64,000 bases of DNA from Lysobacter defluvii IMMIB APB-9 = DSM 18482 (GTDB taxonomy: Bacteria > Pseudomonadota > Gammaproteobacteria > Xanthomonadales > Xanthomonadaceae): assembly GCF_000423325.1 (NCBI RefSeq), contig NZ_AUHT01000005.1, forward strand, positions 248,001-312,000, read 5' to 3'. This document shows positions 8,069 to 15,803 of this stretch, one piece after another (position 1 is the first letter of the stretch; each line of letters begins with the position of its first letter). The notes below the pieces were generated by a model. The model had not been told where the DNA came from, searched no databases, and worked only from the letters and a program-made list of their open reading frames with translations. The position numbers and the translations under genes are program-made.

Positions 8069-8692
8069 ATGCCGGGGGGACAGGGGCTGGGTACCTTGCT
8101 GAGGGAGATCGACCCGCACTGGCTGCAGGGCATCGACCCCGCCCTGCTGGCCGCCGGCCGCGAGACCCGGCTGGGCCGGCAGGTGCTGCTGCGCTGCCTT
8201 GTGCAGGCACCGGCCAGGGCCCTGTTCGCCCCTGCCCCGGAGCCGGTGCTCGACCGCATCGCGGCGGCCTGGCCGCGCGAGCGGCTTGATTCGTTCCTGC
8301 TCAACCTCGGCGTGCTCGCGTTCGCACCCGCCATCCGTGCGGAGATCGGGCGCGAGCCGGTGCGGCGCCTGAAGGCGGCGCTGGACAAGCGCTACCTGCT
8401 CGCGCTGGACCGGCAGATGTGGGATGGCCAGGTTCCGCCCGGGCTCCTGGCCCGGCTGCAGGAGCGCCTGGCCGCCGCAGTCTCCGACCCCGATGCGCCG
8501 GCGATGTTGCGGGCGCTGTTCGCCCGGCACGGGCGCGCGGAACTTCGCCAGTGGGGCGCCACCCACGAGCCCGCACTGGCCGACTGGACGCTGCTGCTGT
8601 ACCCCGCCGACCCGGGCACCCGCGGCCACCTGCCGGCGGGCGCGGTCGCGCGCCTGCACGCCCACCACGCCGCCCCGGCCGGCCCAGCCTGA
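8069..8692 (+). CDS. sctK: Type III secretion sorting-platform protein SctK (YscK family)
   Basis: The 207-residue cytoplasmic protein lies exactly between sctJ and sctL, the YscK position in Ysc-type clusters. It starts with a leucine-rich helical region and has the pattern LDSFLLNLGVLAFAPAIRAE, which matches the conserved core in which this family binds SctD and SctQ. SctK caps the sorting platform under the SctD ring. The sequence is poorly conserved in the family, so the call leans on position and size. The start at ATG 8069 is one base past the sctJ stop codon. Confidence 0.8.
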   Translation: MPGGQGLGTLLREIDPHWLQGIDPALLAAGRETRLGRQVLLRCLVQAPARALFAPAPEPVLDRIAAAWPRERLDSFLLNLGVLAFAPAIRAEIGREPVRRLKAALDKRYLLALDRQMWDGQVPPGLLARLQERLAAAVSDPDAPAMLRALFARHGRAELRQWGATHEPALADWTLLLYPADPGTRGHLPAGAVARLHAHHAAPAGPA

Positions 8693-8705
8693 CGCGGGTA
8701 TCGAA

Positions 8706-9440
8706 ATGCACACGGATACTTCCCCCCGCCCCACTGCCCCCGACCCGGCCGGCAGCGCCGCGTCCACCGCGGCGCCACGCCCGCGGGCACCCTCCGCGGG
8801 CCATGGCGGCGTGGGGATCTTCGAGCCACGCCGGTTCGAGCGCGTGGTCGCGGGGAACATCATCCCGCCCACCGCATGGGCGGCGCTCGAAGAGGTCGAC
8901 CAGCTGGTCGAGAAGGTCAACGCGCTCTACGAGGGCGCCGCGGCGGAGATAGAACAGGCCCGCAAGGAAGGCGTGGCCGCCGGGTTCGCCGAAGGATTCG
9001 CCCGTGCCCAGCAGCAGATGGCCGAGCAGCTGGCCTCGCTCAACGAGCGCCGCGCGCGCGTGCTGGGCGAAGCCCACGGGCGCATCACCGACCTGGCCTG
9101 CGCCATCGTGGCGCGGCTGGCGCCCGGGTTCGACGCCAACGCCGTCGCTCCCGCGCTGGTGCGCGACGCGGTGGAGGCGGCGCAGGCCGAGCAGTTCCTG
9201 CTGATCCGCGTGCATCCGTCGGTCCGCGAGTCGGTCAGCGCCGGCCTTGGCGCGGTGCGCCAGGCACACCCGGCGGTGGGGGTGATCGAGCTGGTCGACG
9301 ACGAGAGCCTGGACCCGCTGAGCTGCGTGGTGGTTTCCGAGGCCGGGCAGGTGCGCGCCGGGATCGCCCAGCAGATCGAGGCGATCCGCACCGCGCTGGC
9401 GCGGGCCCACGATGAAGCCGACGGGGACGCAGGGGAATGA
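8706..9440 (+). CDS. sctL: Type III secretion ATPase stator SctL (YscL/HrpE/FliH family)
   Basis: The 244-residue protein has a Pro/Ala-rich N-terminus (1-35), a helical coiled-coil stretch at about 60-125 (with QARKEGVAAGFAEGFARAQQ, a FliH-type glycine-repeat segment) and a C-terminal globular domain with EQFLLIRVHPSVRESV. That domain binds the ATPase SctN, and the N-terminal side contacts SctQ. The ATG at 8706 has no strong ribosome site but is the first in frame with the conserved part, 13 bases after sctK. Its TGA overlaps the sctN ATG by 4 bases, which fits equimolar production of stator and ATPase. Confidence 0.92.
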   Translation: MHTDTSPRPTAPDPAGSAASTAAPRPRAPSAGHGGVGIFEPRRFERVVAGNIIPPTAWAALEEVDQLVEKVNALYEGAAAEIEQARKEGVAAGFAEGFARAQQQMAEQLASLNERRARVLGEAHGRITDLACAIVARLAPGFDANAVAPALVRDAVEAAQAEQFLLIRVHPSVRESVSAGLGAVRQAHPAVGVIELVDDESLDPLSCVVVSEAGQVRAGIAQQIEAIRTALARAHDEADGDAGE

Positions 9441-10771
9441 CGTCGCTGCCCGCCACCGATGCCCTGGTCAAGGGTGCGCTCGACAAGGCGCGTACCGTCG
9501 AGCGCGTCGGCAAGGTCGCCGAGGCGTACGGCACGCTGATCCGCGCGACCGGGCTGAAGGCCTCCATCGGCGAGCTGTGCGAACTGCGCAACCCGCCGGG
9601 AGAGGGTCCGCCCGGGTTCCGCCTGCCGGCCGAGGTGGTCGGCGTCTCCCGGCAGCACACGCTGCTGACGCCGCTGGGTGCACTGGACGGGGTCTCCGCC
9701 ACCACCGAGGTCTACGCCAGCGGCCGCCAGGCCACCATTGGCGCCGGCGACGCACTGCTGGGACGGGTGCTGGATGCCCACGGCAAGCCGATCGACGATC
9801 GGGGGCCGCTTCGCGCCATGGCCGAGGCCCCGATCTATGCGCCCTCGCCCAACCCGCTGACACGCAAGGTGATCGAGCGCCCGTTCTCCACCGGCGTCCG
9901 CGCGATCGACAGCGTGCTCAGCGTCGGCGAGGGCCAGCGGCTGGGCATCTTCGCCGTCGCCGGCGGCGGCAAGAGCACCCTGATGGGGATGCTCGCGCGC
10001 GGCGGCGACGCCGACGTCAACGTGATCGTGCTGGTCGGCGAGCGCGGCCGCGAGGTCAACGAATTCATCATGGACAACCTGGGACCGGAGGGGCTGGCCC
10101 GCTCCGTGGTCGTGGTCGCCACCTCCGACCGTCCGGCGCTGGAACGCAGCCGCGCTGCCTGGGTCGGCACCGCCATCGCCGAGCACTTCCGCGACCGCGG
10201 CAAGCGCGTGTTGCTGCTGCTCGACTCCGTCACCCGCTTCGCCCGCGCCCTGCGCGACGTCGGACTGGCGATCGGCGAACCGCCGACCCGGCGCGGCTAC
10301 CCGCCCTCGGTGTTCAGCGCCCTGCCCGGGCTGTTCGAGCGCGCCGGCAACAACGACAAGGGCAGCATCACCGCCTTCTATACCGTGCTGATGGAGGACG
10401 AGGACGGGAGCGACCCGATCGCCGAGGAGGTCCGCTCGATCCTCGACGGCCACGTGGTCCTCTCGCGCAAGCTCGCCGCGGCCTACCACTACCCCGCCAT
10501 CGACGTGCTCTCCAGCCTCAGCCGCACCATGCCGCGGGTGGTGGACCCGGCCCACCAGCGCGCGGCCGGCCAGTTGCGCAAGTACCTGGCCAAGCACCAG
10601 GACATCGAGCTGCTGCTGCAGCTGGGCGAGTACCAGCGCGGCAGCGACCCGGACGCCGACATCGCCATCGACCGCATCGGCCCGATCCGCCAGCTGCTGC
10701 AGCAGCCGGCCTCGGAGCTGGTGCCGTTCGAACAGTCCGCGCAGGCGCTGCGCAAGCTGTTCCCGGCATGA
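9437..10771 (+). CDS. sctN: Type III secretion ATPase SctN (YscN/HrcN family)
   Basis: This 444-residue ATPase unfolds and strips chaperones from substrates at the base of the injectisome. The P-loop is AVAGGGKST at 173-181 (Lys179). The Walker B strand is VLLLLDSVTRF at about 258-268, the catalytic glutamate segment is VGERGREV (about 200-207), and the F1/SctN-family signature PSVFSALPGLFERAG is intact. Length is typical. It overlaps sctL and sctO by 4 bases on each side. Sequence alone separates it weakly from flagellar FliI, but the flanking SctL, SctO and SctP genes are of the injectisome type. Confidence 0.97.
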   Translation: MTSLPATDALVKGALDKARTVERVGKVAEAYGTLIRATGLKASIGELCELRNPPGEGPPGFRLPAEVVGVSRQHTLLTPLGALDGVSATTEVYASGRQATIGAGDALLGRVLDAHGKPIDDRGPLRAMAEAPIYAPSPNPLTRKVIERPFSTGVRAIDSVLSVGEGQRLGIFAVAGGGKSTLMGMLARGGDADVNVIVLVGERGREVNEFIMDNLGPEGLARSVVVVATSDRPALERSRAAWVGTAIAEHFRDRGKRVLLLLDSVTRFARALRDVGLAIGEPPTRRGYPPSVFSALPGLFERAGNNDKGSITAFYTVLMEDEDGSDPIAEEVRSILDGHVVLSRKLAAAYHYPAIDVLSSLSRTMPRVVDPAHQRAAGQLRKYLAKHQDIELLLQLGEYQRGSDPDADIAIDRIGPIRQLLQQPASELVPFEQSAQALRKLFPA

Positions 10772-11259
10772 GCAAGCGCTTCCCGCTGGCCAAGCTCATC
10801 CAGCTGCGCGAACACCGCAGCGAGAAAGCGCGCCAGAAGGTGCTGCAATGCCAGCGCGCGGCCCGCGAGCAGCGCGACGCCTGCCTGCGCATCGAAGGCC
10901 AGATCATGTCGCTGGGGATGGAGCGGACGCAGCAGCGCCAGCGCCTGATGGAGCCCCCGCCCCCGGGGACCGCGTGGCCGCTCGCGCTTGCCCAGCGCGA
11001 CTCCCACGTCGAGCTGCTGGGCACGAAGATCGAGCGCGCGCAGCAGGAACTGGCCAGGGCGCAGGAAGTACTGCGGGAGGCCGAGCTGGCCGTGCGCAAG
11101 GCGCGCGAGGAGTTCTTCCGCACCAAGGCGCGCGAGGACGCGCTGGTCAAACGCCGCGACGTCTGGCGCGGCGAGCAGCACGCAGCCGAACTGCGCCAGG
11201 AAGAGAACGCCGCCGCGGAGCTCCTGCAGTCCCGGACCGCACGCAGCACCATGAACTGA
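10768..11259 (+). CDS. sctO: Type III secretion stalk protein SctO (YscO/FliJ-like)
   Basis: The 163-residue product is almost entirely helical and highly charged, with two long heptad stretches (about 5-60 and 75-150) broken by a proline-rich turn EPPPPGTAWP. That gives the antiparallel coiled-coil hairpin of FliJ/YscO, which stands in the centre of the ATPase ring and links it to the SctV gate. No signal peptide is present. The ATG at 10768 overlaps the sctN TGA (ATGA). Sequence conservation in this family is low, so shape and position carry the call. Confidence 0.85.
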   Translation: MSKRFPLAKLIQLREHRSEKARQKVLQCQRAAREQRDACLRIEGQIMSLGMERTQQRQRLMEPPPPGTAWPLALAQRDSHVELLGTKIERAQQELARAQEVLREAELAVRKAREEFFRTKAREDALVKRRDVWRGEQHAAELRQEENAAAELLQSRTARSTMN

Positions 11260-11269
11260 GGAGTCGACG

Positions 11270-11932
11270 ATGAGCATCATCCGCAGTGGTTCCGGTCCCG
11301 GCACGGACGCGGGCGCAGTGCGCGAGCAGGAAGGCGGGCGCGGCTCGCGCACTCCGGGCCGCGCCGACGCCGAGTCGGTGCAGGCGTTCCGCCAGGCGAT
11401 GGAGCAACACCAGGCGGGTCGCGCCGCCGGCCAGCACGTCCAGGCGGGCGACGCGCAACCGCAGCCGGGTGCCGCCTCCGATGGGGAAGCCGCCTTCCGC
11501 CACGGGCTGCAGCAGGACACCGTCGACCCTGCCCGCAACGGCTCGGACGTACTCCCGCCGCCGGAGTCGGCCGCCATGTGGCAGGCCCAGCACATGGCCG
11601 CGCAGGTCCACTCCATGCCCGCGAGCGCCCCGCCGCCGCCCGCCAATCCCGCCACGCTGGCACGGATGCTGGAGCGCCACGTCCGCCAGTTCGCCGTATC
11701 CGAAGGCGGGACGCTCAACGGCGATGGCCAGGTACTGCTCCGCCTGGACGAGTCGACGCTCCCCGGCACCGACCTCATGCTCAGCCGGACTGCCGACGGT
11801 TGGGTGCTGCAGGCGGACGTGCGATCCGCCGAAAGCTTCGATGCGATCCGCCAGGCGGCGGGACAGCTCGGCGAGCGTTTCGCCGAGCGCGGCCTGGGCT
11901 CGCTGGTGGTGGAGCCGCGCTACCACGGCTGA
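11270..11932 (+). CDS. sctP: Type III secretion needle-length/substrate-switch protein SctP
   Basis: The 220-residue protein has a long disordered Gly/Gln/Pro-rich first half and a compact C-terminal domain (about 125-218) containing LARMLERHVRQFAV, VLLRLDESTLPGTDLML and a final FAERGLGSLVVEP. This matches the layout of SctP/HpaP/YscP proteins, which set needle length and switch export from needle parts to later substrates through the T3S4-type domain. It is at the shorter end for the family, like HpaP/HrpP. AGGAG precedes the ATG by 7 bases. It is the last gene of the overlapping row; a new promoter follows. The exact subfamily is uncertain. Confidence 0.75.
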   Translation: MSIIRSGSGPGTDAGAVREQEGGRGSRTPGRADAESVQAFRQAMEQHQAGRAAGQHVQAGDAQPQPGAASDGEAAFRHGLQQDTVDPARNGSDVLPPPESAAMWQAQHMAAQVHSMPASAPPPPANPATLARMLERHVRQFAVSEGGTLNGDGQVLLRLDESTLPGTDLMLSRTADGWVLQADVRSAESFDAIRQAAGQLGERFAERGLGSLVVEPRYHG

Positions 11933-11968
11933 ACCGCCCGCGTGCGGCCCGCATAGGGTCAGCACCAG

Positions 11969-11997
11969 TTGGACTGCGGCGGCGCTGCGCATGTAAT
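11969..11997 (+). promoter_or_regulatory. Sigma-70-like promoter for the peptidoglycan hydrolase gene
   Basis: TTGGAC at 11969-11974 and TGTAAT at 11992-11997 are separated by exactly 17 bases, close to consensus in a GC-rich background. Transcription would start near 12004, giving a leader of about 25 bases before the ATG at 12029. It implies that the hydrolase gene can be expressed apart from the sct operon. Confidence 0.6.
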
Positions 11998-12028
11998 CGG
12001 GACACGTGCATCCAGCAGGAGTCCCGCC

Positions 12029-13390
12029 ATGCCAGTCCAATCCGTAGCCGCCGGCACCGGCATCCAGCCCGGCCAGCACGCCGACCGCGCGGGGTTCGAC
12101 TACAACCGCATCGCGGGCGTGCGCGGCAACCCGAACGTTACGCCAGAGTTCCTCGCCGAAGTCGAGGCCATGGCCGAGCGGCTTGGCACCCGCCCCGAGT
12201 TCCTGCTCGCGGTGATGAGCTTCGAGACCGGCGGCACCTTCGACACCGGGGTGCGCAACGCCGCCGGGAGCGGCGCCACCGGCCTGATCCAGTTCATGCC
12301 CGCGACCGCCGCCGAACTGGGGACGAGCACCGACGCGCTGTCGCGCATGAGCCCGGTCGAGCAGCTCGAGTACGTCGAGCGCTACTTCAACAACCGCTCC
12401 GACCCCGGTGACCTGGGCACGCTGGAGGGTGTCTACACCACGGTGCTGTACGGCAGCCCGCGCCCGGATCCGGGCTCGGTGCTGTTCGACAGCGGCGCCG
12501 CCTACAGCCAGAACGCCGGCCTGGACCTCAACGGGGATGGACGCATTACCGCTGGCGAGGCAACGGCGAAGGTGCGCGAGCGGATCGACGGCCAGATCTC
12601 CGACGCGGCGCCGCCTGCCGGAACCCGGGCATCGCTGGCGGACCAGGCCGACACCGGTCCCGGGGCGCGTCTCGGCGGAACCGAAGGGCAGCTCGCTCCC
12701 ACGCACAAGGTCGTCAGCGGCGACACCCTCTGGGACATCGCGATGGCCAACGGCATCAGCCTGCAATCGCTTATTGACGCCAACCCGCAGATCCGCAACC
12801 CGGACCTGATCTACCCGGACCAGATCGTGCACCTGCCGGGCGGCGCCCGCGGCGTCGACGGTGCCGGCGGCGGCAGCCCGGCAGGCGGGGCGGGCGCCGG
12901 CCTGCCCGCGGCCAACGACGGCGACATCGCGACGCTGCGCCCCTACACGGTGTACAGCACCGGCCACCAGCCCGCGATCGCCCTCGACAGCGCCGCCGAC
13001 CAGCAGCCGCACCACGACTACCAGACCACCACCCGCGAGGGGCAACAGCTCGAGGTGCGCGACCTGGTCCTGCACCGCGAAGGCGAGGCACAGGACCGGC
13101 AGCCGATCCCCTCCCCCATCGCCGGAGAGGTCATCCAGGCCGGGCCCAATGGTGGCGCGGGCAACGCAGTGATGATCCGCGGGGATGGCGGCGAGATCGT
13201 GGCCCTGTTCCACCTCTCGTCGATCGACGTGCAGGTGGGCCAGCGGATCGACTACGGGCAGGTCCTGGGCAACCAGGGGTCCACCGGCAACTCCACGGGC
13301 CCGCACGTGCACATCGAGGCACCGTCGGAAGTGATCGACCGCTGGGTCAACGACCTGCTCGACGGGACCTACGACGGACGGCATGGCTGA
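12029..13390 (+). CDS. Multidomain peptidoglycan hydrolase: transglycosylase + EF-hand + LysM + M23 peptidase
   Basis: The 453-residue protein joins four modules. An SLT/phage-muramidase-type domain (about 35-145) has the likely catalytic Glu66 in SFETGGTF and the motif GATGLIQFMPATA. A canonical 12-residue calcium loop runs from Asp166 to Glu177 (DLNGDGRITAGE). A LysM domain is at about 225-270 (VVSGDTLWDIAMANGI). An M23/LytM-like domain (about 325-430) has the second zinc motif HVH at 426-428 and GSTGNSTGPHVHIE. The first zinc ligands may be in PHHDYQ (328-330), which is not the usual HxxxD. No Sec signal is visible, so it may leave through the type III apparatus or act after lysis. Type III loci often carry a small transglycosylase that opens the cell wall; this one is much larger. 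AGGAG lies 9 bases before the ATG. Confidence 0.88.
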   Translation: MPVQSVAAGTGIQPGQHADRAGFDYNRIAGVRGNPNVTPEFLAEVEAMAERLGTRPEFLLAVMSFETGGTFDTGVRNAAGSGATGLIQFMPATAAELGTSTDALSRMSPVEQLEYVERYFNNRSDPGDLGTLEGVYTTVLYGSPRPDPGSVLFDSGAAYSQNAGLDLNGDGRITAGEATAKVRERIDGQISDAAPPAGTRASLADQADTGPGARLGGTEGQLAPTHKVVSGDTLWDIAMANGISLQSLIDANPQIRNPDLIYPDQIVHLPGGARGVDGAGGGSPAGGAGAGLPAANDGDIATLRPYTVYSTGHQPAIALDSAADQQPHHDYQTTTREGQQLEVRDLVLHREGEAQDRQPIPSPIAGEVIQAGPNGGAGNAVMIRGDGGEIVALFHLSSIDVQVGQRIDYGQVLGNQGSTGNSTGPHVHIEAPSEVIDRWVNDLLDGTYDGRHG

Positions 13391-13423
13391 TCGGCCCAGG
13401 ACGCGACCAGGCATTCGCCGGTG

Positions 13424-14023
13424 ATGCGACCGCACCACGGTCTTGCCGCCCTGCTGCTGGTGCTGGCCGGCTGCAGTGCCCCGTTGGCAAGCGACACGGC
13501 TGTGCCGGGCCAGGCATCGGCCGCCGCCACCCCGCACTCGCGCGCAAGCGGCGTGCCGGCCGACACTGGGCCGGAGTTCGACCACCGCGATCCCGGCGAC
13601 TCCCGCGCCGCGCTGCCGGACGCGATCAGCCGCGCACTGCAGACCGACGCGCTGGTGCTGGACTGCCCGGAGGGCGTGGACCGCGGCCGCAGCCTCTTTG
13701 CCCGGGACTGGGTCGGGGTGCATCGCGCCGACCTGGATTCGGACGGCCGCGAAGAGTGGATCCTCAATGGCCTCCACCCCTGCCTGCGCCAGCAGGCGGA
13801 CGGCCACGCCTACTGGTGGGTCTACGGGGGCGAGGAGGATGCCGGCACGATGCAGCTGCTGGCGCGCGCGCTGCAGGGACGCGTGCTGGAAGTGCTGCCC
13901 GGCCGCCACGGCGGCATGGCGGACCTGCGGATGCACCTGGTGAACGGCCGCGGCGAACCGCTGCAGCTCGACCTGGCCAGCGACGGGGCGCGCTACGTGC
14001 CCATGGGCCGCCTGGAGCCGTGA
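13424..14023 (+). CDS. Predicted lipoprotein of unknown function
   Basis: The 199-residue product begins with a short basic region and a hydrophobic stretch ending in LLVLAGC, a lipobox with Cys near residue 18. The middle has DLDSDGREEWI, a calcium-loop-like motif of the kind seen in FG-GAP-type repeats, followed by an aromatic segment AYWWVYGG. I do not recognise the family. It follows the hydrolase gene after 33 bases on the same strand and may be its partner or an accessory lipoprotein of the secretion locus. The start is ATG 13424; a GTG directly before it is also possible. Confidence 0.65.
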   Translation: MRPHHGLAALLLVLAGCSAPLASDTAVPGQASAAATPHSRASGVPADTGPEFDHRDPGDSRAALPDAISRALQTDALVLDCPEGVDRGRSLFARDWVGVHRADLDSDGREEWILNGLHPCLRQQADGHAYWWVYGGEEDAGTMQLLARALQGRVLEVLPGRHGGMADLRMHLVNGRGEPLQLDLASDGARYVPMGRLEP

Positions 14024-14168
14024 CGGGCGGCGACGCGACCGCCTCGGGCAAACCCCAGCTGGGGCACCCCCCGATGGTGGCGCCGGATGGCCGGGCGGTA
14101 CTTTCAGCCTGCACCACCCCTTCCTTGGCCGAGCGTGTCCGGCCTCCAACCTTCTACCGGAGCAGCCC

Positions 14169-14438
14169 ATGTCCTTCATCAGCAATGCGGTCGACACCCT
14201 CGCAGAAACCATCGGCCGCGCGGTCGGCGTTGCCTACGGCGGTCCGCTTGGCGGCCTCGTCGGGCAGGCGATCGGCGACGTCGTCGGCGACGTGCTCGGC
14301 AACTACGCGGACCGCCTCGCCCACGCGCTGTTCGGCGGCATGGCCGACGTGGCCGACGACATCGCGGCCAACGTGGCCCAGCTCTTCGCCAGCAACTACT
14401 CGGCCGGCTTCGAAGTGAGCTGGGACGGCGGCAGGTGA
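14169..14438 (+). CDS. Small glycine-zipper protein, unknown, in the type III secretion locus
   Basis: The 89-residue protein has one glycine-rich amphipathic segment at about 15-45 (GRAVGVAYGGPLGGLVGQ, then AIGDVVGDVLG), which looks like a glycine zipper able to insert into membranes, and a helical acidic rest. No signal peptide or lipobox is present. It has no recognisable homologue to me. Its TGA overlaps the next gene's GTG start by 4 bases, so the pair is probably co-translated. Small membrane-active proteins in type III loci are sometimes translocators or secreted substrates; this is only a possibility. Confidence 0.6.
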   Translation: MSFISNAVDTLAETIGRAVGVAYGGPLGGLVGQAIGDVVGDVLGNYADRLAHALFGGMADVADDIAANVAQLFASNYSAGFEVSWDGGR

Positions 14439-14725
14439 GCAGCAGCACCGACGACCGCGACTGGATCGCCCGCGTGGAGGCCCTCCGCGAGCAGGGTGCG
14501 ATCAACGACGAAGAGGAGGCGACCCTGGTCCGCCACCTCTCCGAGCGGCGGGCGGGCCTCGAGCAATCGATGGCCGCGCTCGTGCCGGAGTACCGTCGGC
14601 GCCTCGCCGCCGACGGACAAACGGCGGCGGACGACTGGGTCGCGGCGCAGGCACGCGGGCTTGGGGAAGCCGACGCGCGTGCCACCCGGGAACTGCTCGA
14701 CGGCATGGGCATCGCCCTGCCCTGA
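14435..14725 (+). CDS. Small acidic helical protein, unknown; paralogue of the next gene
   Basis: The 96-residue product starts with GTG 14435, overlapping the previous stop as GTGA. It is helical and charged, with the pattern DWIARVEALREQGAIN, then LVRHLSERRAGL and RRRLAADGQTAADDWVAA. The following gene repeats this pattern (QWLSTLDSLHAAGML, then RRCRRDGQTAAGEWLKS), so the two are related. I do not recognise the family. Size, charge and placement would suit a chaperone or a regulator of secretion, but nothing in the sequence proves it. Confidence 0.6.
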   Translation: MSSSTDDRDWIARVEALREQGAINDEEEATLVRHLSERRAGLEQSMAALVPEYRRRLAADGQTAADDWVAAQARGLGEADARATRELLDGMGIALP

Positions 14726-14810
14726 CCCGCCCCTCCCGGGCCGGCACTTGCTGACCCTGCAGGTCAAAACGTAGCCTGTCTCGACACCAACTCAATCAGG
14801 GGATCCGCCC

Positions 14811-15275
14811 ATGACGACCTCCGCCCAGGTTCCGAGCTCTGCCGAGCGCGAGCAGATGCTCGCCCAGCTGGACGAATCACTCGCCCGCAATCCCGACCTG
14901 GATGCCAGCGCGCGGGAAACCATCCTGGAGCACTTCAGGCTGGCGCTGGAGCAGGAGGCGGAGGCCATCGCCAATGGCACCGCCACCGCGGGCGGCGCCC
15001 CGGACCGGGACCAGTGGCTGTCGACGCTGGATTCGCTGCACGCGGCCGGCATGCTGGGGCAGGACGACCGCGAAGAACTGGTGCAGCAGTTCGACCGCGC
15101 GATGGCGGGACTGGACTCGGAGGCATTGGCGGTCGCCATGGAGTTCTCGCGGCGCTGCCGCCGGGATGGCCAGACGGCTGCCGGCGAATGGCTCAAGTCG
15201 CGCCCCGTTGCCGCCCATGCCAGCGGGACCGAGGGTTTGCCCGCCCACCTGGCGATGGCCCTGCAGCGGGGCTGA
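14811..15275 (+). CDS. Helical acidic protein, unknown; longer paralogue of the previous gene
   Basis: The 154-residue protein has two parts: an N-terminal helical region (1-65, with EREQMLAQLDESLARNPDL) and a second region (about 68-130) that aligns with the whole 96-residue neighbour, including the shared DGQTAA and a Trp three residues later. It has no signal peptide, membrane segment or cysteine cluster that I can use. It lies 85 bases after its neighbour, with GGGG at a suitable distance before the ATG. Function is unknown; a cytoplasmic partner of the small neighbouring proteins is the simplest guess. Confidence 0.62.
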   Translation: MTTSAQVPSSAEREQMLAQLDESLARNPDLDASARETILEHFRLALEQEAEAIANGTATAGGAPDRDQWLSTLDSLHAAGMLGQDDREELVQQFDRAMAGLDSEALAVAMEFSRRCRRDGQTAAGEWLKSRPVAAHASGTEGLPAHLAMALQRG

Positions 15276-15281
15276 ACGTTC

Positions 15282-15299
15282 GCTAGGGCACGCCCTAGC
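15282..15299. promoter_or_regulatory. 18-bp palindrome upstream of the 107-residue filament-like gene; candidate operator
   Basis: GCTAGGGC and GCCCTAGC form a perfect inverted repeat with 8-base arms and a 2-base centre (AC). It starts 7 bases after the stop of the preceding gene and ends 110 bases before the next ATG. The spacer is too short for a hairpin loop and no T-run follows, so a binding site for a dimeric regulator is likelier than a terminator. GATACA/TACAAA at 15336-15343 could be a -10 region without a good -35, as in activated promoters. Confidence 0.45.
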
Positions 15300-15409
15300 T
15301 GTTACGCGGCGGCCGAACACACAGAATTGCCACACGATACAAAACCAAACCAACCGCCGCGCCTTACCCGATCCATCCAGGCGGCATCTAGTAGCCGAGG
15401 AGAACCGAA

Positions 15410-15733
15410 ATGACCGAAGCAAGCATCAACCTCACCATCGGTAAGCTGGCCATCCAGGGCATGGTCGGCACCAACGAGTCCTCCAGCTCCGGTTCCAAGA
15501 GCTGGCTGGTCGCCATCGCCCAGGCGCTCGGCGCCATGCTCGGCGAGAAGGCCGAGAAGATGAAGGGCCTGGTCGACAAGATGAACGCCGCCGACGAGAA
15601 CGGCAAGGAGTTCAACGTCGCCCTGACCGAGTTCCAGGCCGAGAGCCAGATGTTCAGCATGCTCTCGAACGCCACCAGCACCGCGATCAAGTCGATCGGC
15701 GAAGGCCTGACTTCCAACGCCCGCAAGCAGTAA
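15410..15733 (+). CDS. Small helical needle/filament-like protein, paralogue of the SctF candidate
   Basis: The 107-residue protein is the same length as the SctF candidate at 6486-6809. It has a flexible N-terminus (1-29), then SWLVAIAQALGAMLGEKAEK, a short break, and a long second helix ending IGEGLTSNARKQ. The shared SW, the paired helices and the Lys-Gln end suggest common origin. Its amino-acid use (Lys, Asn, Glu, Met) is richer than in the flanking unknown genes. A strong AGGAGAACC ribosome site and a strong terminator just after it suggest high expression, as expected of a structural secreted subunit. It could be the true needle, an EspA-like filament or a tip-related protein. Confidence 0.6.
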   Translation: MTEASINLTIGKLAIQGMVGTNESSSSGSKSWLVAIAQALGAMLGEKAEKMKGLVDKMNAADENGKEFNVALTEFQAESQMFSMLSNATSTAIKSIGEGLTSNARKQ

Positions 15734-15753
15734 GCGCGCGGCAGGCAGTCACG

Positions 15754-15785
15754 GGCGGCCCCGGTTCCACCGGGGTCGCCTTTTT
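15754..15785 (+). terminator. Rho-independent terminator closing the secretion locus
   Basis: An 11-base stem (GGCGGCCCCGG at 15754-15764 with CCGGGGTCGCC at 15770-15780, one G-T pair) with a 5-base loop is followed by five T residues at 15781-15785, 20 bases after the stop of the filament-like gene. Confidence 0.88.
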
Positions 15786-15803
15786 CGTTCCGGAGCACCG
15801 AAG

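Noticed and set aside
11147-14212. 1021-codon open frame on the minus strand
   Set aside because: Antisense to sctO, sctP, the peptidoglycan hydrolase and the lipoprotein; low-complexity translation without recognisable motifs.
15279-15305. Possible PIP box (TTCGC-N15-TTCGC) upstream of the filament-like gene
   Set aside because: One TTCGC half-site is present, but the base pattern 15 positions on is not TTCGB, so the HrpX-type element is not supported.
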